From NCBI GenBank assembly GCA_002839245.1, contig PGXR01000113.1, positions 1 through 9,754 on the forward strand: DNA of 9,754 nucleotides. The letters are read 5' to 3'. The notes under the pieces are model-generated. The model did no database searches, was not told the DNA's origin, and saw only the letters and a list, made by a program, of their open reading frames with translations. Shown here piece by piece: positions 7,317-9,754 of the stretch. The stretch is from Spirochaetae bacterium HGW-Spirochaetae-7. Its GTDB lineage: Bacteria > Spirochaetota > Spirochaetia > Treponematales > UBA12059. Numbering within the stretch: position 1 is the stretch's first letter; each line of letters opens with the position of its first letter. A program made the position numbers and the translations under genes.

Positions 7317-8330
7317 TCAGTTCGAAATCGCTTCCAGCCTTAATTCCTCTGAGAAATGGCAGGCCGAGAACTGCCCGCCACCCAAATCCATCAATTCAGG
7401 CTCCTCGGACGAGCATCGCGCACGCACATACTTGCATCGGGGATGGAACCTGCAACCCGAAGGCGGATTGATCGGACTTGGTACATCGCCAAGCAGCGTT
7501 ATTCGGTGCATCTTGAGGTCGGGATCGGGCACGGGAATCGCTGACATGAGGGCTTCGGTATACGGATGCCGCGGGCGAAGGAAAAGATCCTCTGTTCGCG
7601 CCAGCTCGACAATCTTGCCCAGATACATTACTGCAATCCTGTCGCTTATATGCTTGACGACGGACAAGTTGTGGGCGATGAAAAGGTAGGTCAGCCCGAA
7701 TTCCTGCTGCAAGTCTTCCAGCAAATTCAATACCTGTGCCTGGATCGAAACGTCGAGGGCGGAGACCGGTTCGTCAGCCACGACGAGGCGGGGATGGAGG
7801 ATGAGGGCCCTTGCGATGGCGATACGTTGTCTCTGGCCCCCGGAAAATTCATGGGGATATCGTTTCACATGGTCGGCCTTCATCCCCACGGCCTTGAGCA
7901 TCGAGAGGACACGCTCTGTACGCTCGTCCTTCGACCCGATCCGGTGGACTATCATCGGTTCCGTGAGTAGCGTTCCTATCGTCATTCGGGGGTTCAGCGA
8001 CGAATACGGATCCTGATAGATGATCTGCATCTGTCTGCGAATGATCTTCAGCTCCGTCGGCGACATCGATGTTATATCGACGGAATTCTCCTCGGCCCTG
8101 AAGTGGACATGGCCGGAAGTAGGCTTGTACAGGCGCACGATGGTCCTGCCTACGGTCGTTTTGCCGCAACCGCTTTCACCTACAAGCCCGAGCGTCTCGC
8201 CTTCGTCGATATGAAAGCTCACTCCATCGATCGCCTGGACGGTCGACTTCTTCTGGTCCAGGATGTTCTTTCTCACGACGAAGAATTTTTTAAGGTTCTC
8301 GACCTTAAGGATCGGCGATAAATCGTTCAT
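7317..8330 (-). CDS. Peptide-type ABC transporter ATP-binding protein, DppF/OppF family
   Basis: Cytoplasmic ATPase of 337 aa, family-typical. Walker A GESGCGKT is at 51-58, the Q-loop Gln at 106 (IIYQDPYSSLNP, the DppF/OppF form), the signature FSGGQRQR at 162-169, Walker B LVVADEP at 182-188 with catalytic Glu187, and the switch His at 220. The C-terminal oligopeptide-transporter domain has RHPYTEALMSAIP (254-266) and four cysteines: C293 and C299 in GCRFHPRC, C306 and C324. In structurally studied OppD/DppD-type ATPases, such cysteines hold a [4Fe-4S] cluster; presence here is inferred. The ATG overlaps the stop of the oppD-like gene by 4 nt (ATGA), with GGGGAG 5 nt upstream, so the two ATPases are translationally coupled. 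A 105-bp gap separates it from the binding-protein gene. Confidence 0.96.
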   Translation of the reverse strand: MNDLSPILKVENLKKFFVVRKNILDQKKSTVQAIDGVSFHIDEGETLGLVGESGCGKTTVGRTIVRLYKPTSGHVHFRAEENSVDITSMSPTELKIIRRQMQIIYQDPYSSLNPRMTIGTLLTEPMIVHRIGSKDERTERVLSMLKAVGMKADHVKRYPHEFSGGQRQRIAIARALILHPRLVVADEPVSALDVSIQAQVLNLLEDLQQEFGLTYLFIAHNLSVVKHISDRIAVMYLGKIVELARTEDLFLRPRHPYTEALMSAIPVPDPDLKMHRITLLGDVPSPINPPSGCRFHPRCKYVRARCSSEEPELMDLGGGQFSACHFSEELRLEAISN

Positions 8331-9337
8331 GCACTCTCCCCAACCATCGACTCATCGTACAGCCAGCACGCGACGCGGTGATCGGTGGAAAGCTTGCGCA
8401 ACTCGGGGACGAGCCTCGAGCAGACTTCCATTGCCCGGGGGCATCTCGTCGCGAACACGCAACCGGGGGGTATGGAGTAGGAACTTGGCACGACGCCTTC
8501 GATCGGGACAAGGCGGCTTCCTTTCCTGGCGTTGATCGCCGGAATCGAGTTCATCAACCCCAATGTATACGGATGCAACGGCTCATGGAAAATATCCTGC
8601 ACTGCCCCCTGCTCGACAATCTTGCCGAGGTACATGACCGCGACGTCATCGGCGATATTGGCGACAATGCCGAGGTCATGGGTGATGAACATGAGCGATG
8701 TATGGAACTTCTCCCTAAGATCAGCCATCAACTCTATGACCTGGGCCTGGATCGTAACGTCGAGAGCCGTAGTCGGTTCATCGGCGATGAGAAGGCGTGG
8801 ATTGCACGACAAGGCCATCGCGACCATCGCCCTCTGCCTCATGCCTCCGGAAAGCTCGTGAGGGAACGAATCGACTCGTCGCTCCGGGTTGGCGATACTG
8901 ACGGCATGGAGCATTTCTACGGCCTTCTGCTTCGCTTCCTTGGGTTTGAGTTTTTGATGGAGCATGATGGCTTCGACGATCTGGTTCCCGATCGTGTATA
9001 CGGGATTGAGGGAAGTCATCGGTTCCTGGAAGATCATCGCGATCTCGTTGCCGCGGATCGTGCGCATGACCGTTCCCCTGGGATCCTGCTTCGCCAGATC
9101 CAGGATGCCGTCCGGCCTGTGGAAAAGAATCTCCCCCGCGACAATCCTGCCCGGCGGGTTCCGGACGAGTCCCATAATGGACAGGGCCGTCACCGATTTC
9201 CCGCAGCCGCTCTCGCCCACAACGCCGAGCGTACGTTCCCGGCCAATTTCGAAGTTCACACCGTCGACAGCCTTCGCGACGCCATCTTCGGTATAGAAGT
9301 AGGTCTTCAGGCCTTTCACTTGGAGAAGCGGCTCCAA
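8327..9337 (-). CDS. Peptide-type ABC transporter ATP-binding protein, DppD/OppD family
   Basis: Cytoplasmic ATPase, 336 aa from the chosen TTG start. Walker A GESGCGKS is at 41-48, the Q-loop Gln at 104 in MIFQEPMTSLNPVYTIG (the DppD/OppD form), the signature LSGGMRQR at 162-169, Walker B LLIADEP at 182-188 with Glu187, and the switch His at 220. The C-terminal domain has LHPYTLGLMNSIP (254-266) and Cys293, 299, 306 and 324, at the same spacing as in the partner ATPase. An in-frame ATG exists at 9367, 10 codons upstream, but it abuts the candidate -10 box and has no ribosome-binding site. The TTG at 9337 follows AAGGAG (9348-9343) with a 5-nt spacer and starts the protein at EPLLQVKGL, where family members begin. 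It is the first gene of the leftward cluster, overlapping the oppF-like gene by 4 nt. Confidence 0.94.
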   Translation of the reverse strand: MEPLLQVKGLKTYFYTEDGVAKAVDGVNFEIGRERTLGVVGESGCGKSVTALSIMGLVRNPPGRIVAGEILFHRPDGILDLAKQDPRGTVMRTIRGNEIAMIFQEPMTSLNPVYTIGNQIVEAIMLHQKLKPKEAKQKAVEMLHAVSIANPERRVDSFPHELSGGMRQRAMVAMALSCNPRLLIADEPTTALDVTIQAQVIELMADLREKFHTSLMFITHDLGIVANIADDVAVMYLGKIVEQGAVQDIFHEPLHPYTLGLMNSIPAINARKGSRLVPIEGVVPSSYSIPPGCVFATRCPRAMEVCSRLVPELRKLSTDHRVACWLYDESMVGESA

Positions 9338-9342
9338 ATTGA

Positions 9343-9348
9343 CTCCTT
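9343..9348 (-). promoter_or_regulatory. Ribosome-binding site supporting a TTG start for the oppD-like gene
   Basis: AAGGAG, read leftward, lies 5 nt before the TTG at 9337 and inside the reading frame of the upstream ATG at 9367. It is the only good Shine-Dalgarno in the region, so it decides the start. Confidence 0.6.
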
Positions 9349-9367
9349 GATGATTGCGGTCTAACAT

Positions 9368-9396
9368 ACTTTAGTTTTCGATACGGCCCATGTCAA
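9368..9396 (-). promoter_or_regulatory. Candidate sigma70-type promoter of the transporter-enzyme cluster
   Basis: Reading leftward, a perfect TTGACA (9396-9391) is followed after exactly 17 nt by TAAAGT (9373-9368), which matches TATAAT at 4 of 6 positions. Transcription would start near 9360, giving a leader of about 20-25 nt before the TTG start at 9337 and containing its AAGGAG. Position, spacing and the start-site logic agree with each other. No operator is obvious next to it. Confidence 0.55.
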
Positions 9397-9414
9397 TGAT
9401 CTCAAGGTTCAGTG

Positions 9415-9569
9415 TTCCGGGCCGGGGTGCTCGCTTTCGCGCACATCCTGTGCGCTCTTCCTCGCTACTGCTCAGCGCTCGCACCCGTACGGAGCAGAGC
9501 GCCGCATCACAAGGAATGTTATTGAACGTGTTCGCCTTCGGCGAACTGCGATTCGACTCCCAACTGGCG
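9415..9569. repeat. Structured intergenic repeat, unit A
   Basis: It begins with TTCCGGGCCG (9415-9424). Starting 24 nt downstream of that position is a perfect hairpin, GCGCACA-TCC-TGTGCGC (9439-9455). Next come a long-range pair, CTGCTC with GAGCAG, and a hairpin GTTCGCC-TTC-GGCGAAC near 9530-9546. The unit ends with TTCGACTCCCAACTGGCG (9552-9569). Start, hairpin spacing and end all recur in unit B (9662-9750), so the two are diverged copies of one element. Unit A is about 66 nt longer. A frame on the minus strand (9371-9649) crosses it but runs through the terminator and looks non-coding. Confidence 0.6.
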
Positions 9570-9574
9570 AAGAT

Positions 9575-9608
9575 AAAAAAAGAAAAGCCCGCCAAGGCGA
9601 GCTTCTCT
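9575..9608 (-). terminator. Strong intrinsic terminator, best in the leftward direction
   Basis: Read leftward, AAGCTCGCC (9604-9596) pairs with GGCGGGCTT (9593-9585) through nine positions including one G-U pair. The tip closes as a CUUG-type tetraloop, and the stem is followed by TTCTTTTTTT (9584-9575). On the plus strand the same stem has a C/A mismatch but is also followed by a T-run (CTCTTTTTT), so weaker rightward termination is possible. It lies upstream of the cluster promoter, so it probably ends a leftward transcript from a gene beyond the right edge and shields this cluster from readthrough. Confidence 0.8.
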
Positions 9609-9614
9609 TTTTTA

Positions 9615-9751
9615 GCGCCAGATGGGAGTCGCCCTACAGCTCTCGACATCGTGTCTCGAGCTTCCGGGCCGCCTCAGAACCTCTCGGCGCATCCCTGCGC
9701 CTCGCGCTCGCCGGCTCGCGACGGTTCTTTGGTTCGACTCCCATCTGGCGC
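9615..9751. repeat. 137-bp palindromic element with 17-bp terminal inverted repeats
   Basis: GCGCCAGATGGGAGTCG (9615-9631) is perfectly complementary to CGACTCCCATCTGGCGC (9735-9751). Inside are a hairpin with arms AGCTC..GACA and TGTC..GAGCT (9638-9662), a stem AGAACC/GGTTCT (9676-9681 with 9723-9728), and within that GGCGCA-TCCC-TGCGCC (9686-9701). The layout resembles a MITE or a multibranched RNA. The window ends 3 bp after the right arm, so target-site duplication cannot be checked. The left arm also pairs with the end of unit A (9555-9569) across the terminator. Confidence 0.6.
9662..9750. repeat. Structured intergenic repeat, unit B
   Basis: A shorter, diverged copy of unit A. TTCCGGGCCG lies at 9662-9671, a hairpin GGCGCA-TCCC-TGCGCC starts 24 nt after the unit's first base (the same distance as in unit A), and it ends with TTCGACTCCCATCTGGCG (9733-9750), one base different from unit A's end. 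It occupies most of the 137-bp palindrome. Confidence 0.55.
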
Positions 9752-9754
9752 CGT

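Noticed and set aside
9371..9649. 92-aa minus-strand open frame over the intergenic repeats
   Set aside because: It is translated straight through the terminator stem and T-run and the hairpin repeats, has no recognisable domain, and occupies the cluster's promoter region.
9615..9751. Possible tRNA, because GGTTCGACTCCC resembles a T-arm and the ends pair like an acceptor stem
   Set aside because: The ends pair over 17 bp, far longer than a 7-bp acceptor stem. The supposed T-stem has mismatches, no anticodon arm fits, and no CCA end follows.

Overview
The window (9754 bp, roughly 55-60% GC by eye) comes from a bacterium. It is almost filled by one leftward (minus-strand) gene cluster that couples an oligopeptide/dipeptide-type ABC importer to three catabolic enzymes. 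The substrate-binding protein has a clean Sec signal peptide ending Ala-Phe-Ala, with no lipobox cysteine. This points to a diderm (Gram-negative-type) cell with a periplasm. The phylum cannot be fixed from the window; a spirochaete is only a weak guess.

Layout, right to left along transcription. Positions 9368-9754 hold no credible gene. They contain a candidate promoter for the cluster, a strong terminator facing the same way as the cluster (so probably ending a gene beyond the right edge), and two diverged copies of a hairpin-rich repeat unit. Then come the two ATPases (oppD-like 9337-8327, oppF-like 8330-7317, 4-nt overlap) and a 105-bp gap with a possible internal promoter and a small inverted repeat. 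Next are the substrate-binding protein (7211-5421), a 64-bp gap with a perfect 10-bp hairpin, and two permeases (5356-4322 and 4318-3413). The enzymes follow: an amidohydrolase-2 family metal hydrolase (3401-2622), a variant creatininase-family amidohydrolase (about 2619-1849) and a threonine-aldolase-like PLP enzyme (about 1856-789). Permeases and enzymes are packed with gaps of 11 nt or less or with overlaps, so they are very likely cotranscribed.

On the plus strand, entering from the left edge and converging on the aldolase with only 17 bp between the stop codons, is the C-terminal part of an S9-peptidase/dienelactone-hydrolase-like alpha/beta hydrolase (1-771) with an intact Ser-Asp-His triad.

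Working model (inference): the importer takes up a small amide- or peptide-like compound. The creatininase-family enzyme and the amidohydrolase open amide, lactam or lactone bonds in the cytoplasm, and the PLP enzyme cleaves a beta-hydroxy amino acid (retro-aldol) or a related bond. The substrate is not identifiable from sequence. The creatininase homologue lacks parts of the canonical metal-binding motifs, so it probably belongs to a subfamily with different chemistry. The most unusual non-coding structure is the repeat-terminator assembly at 9415-9751.
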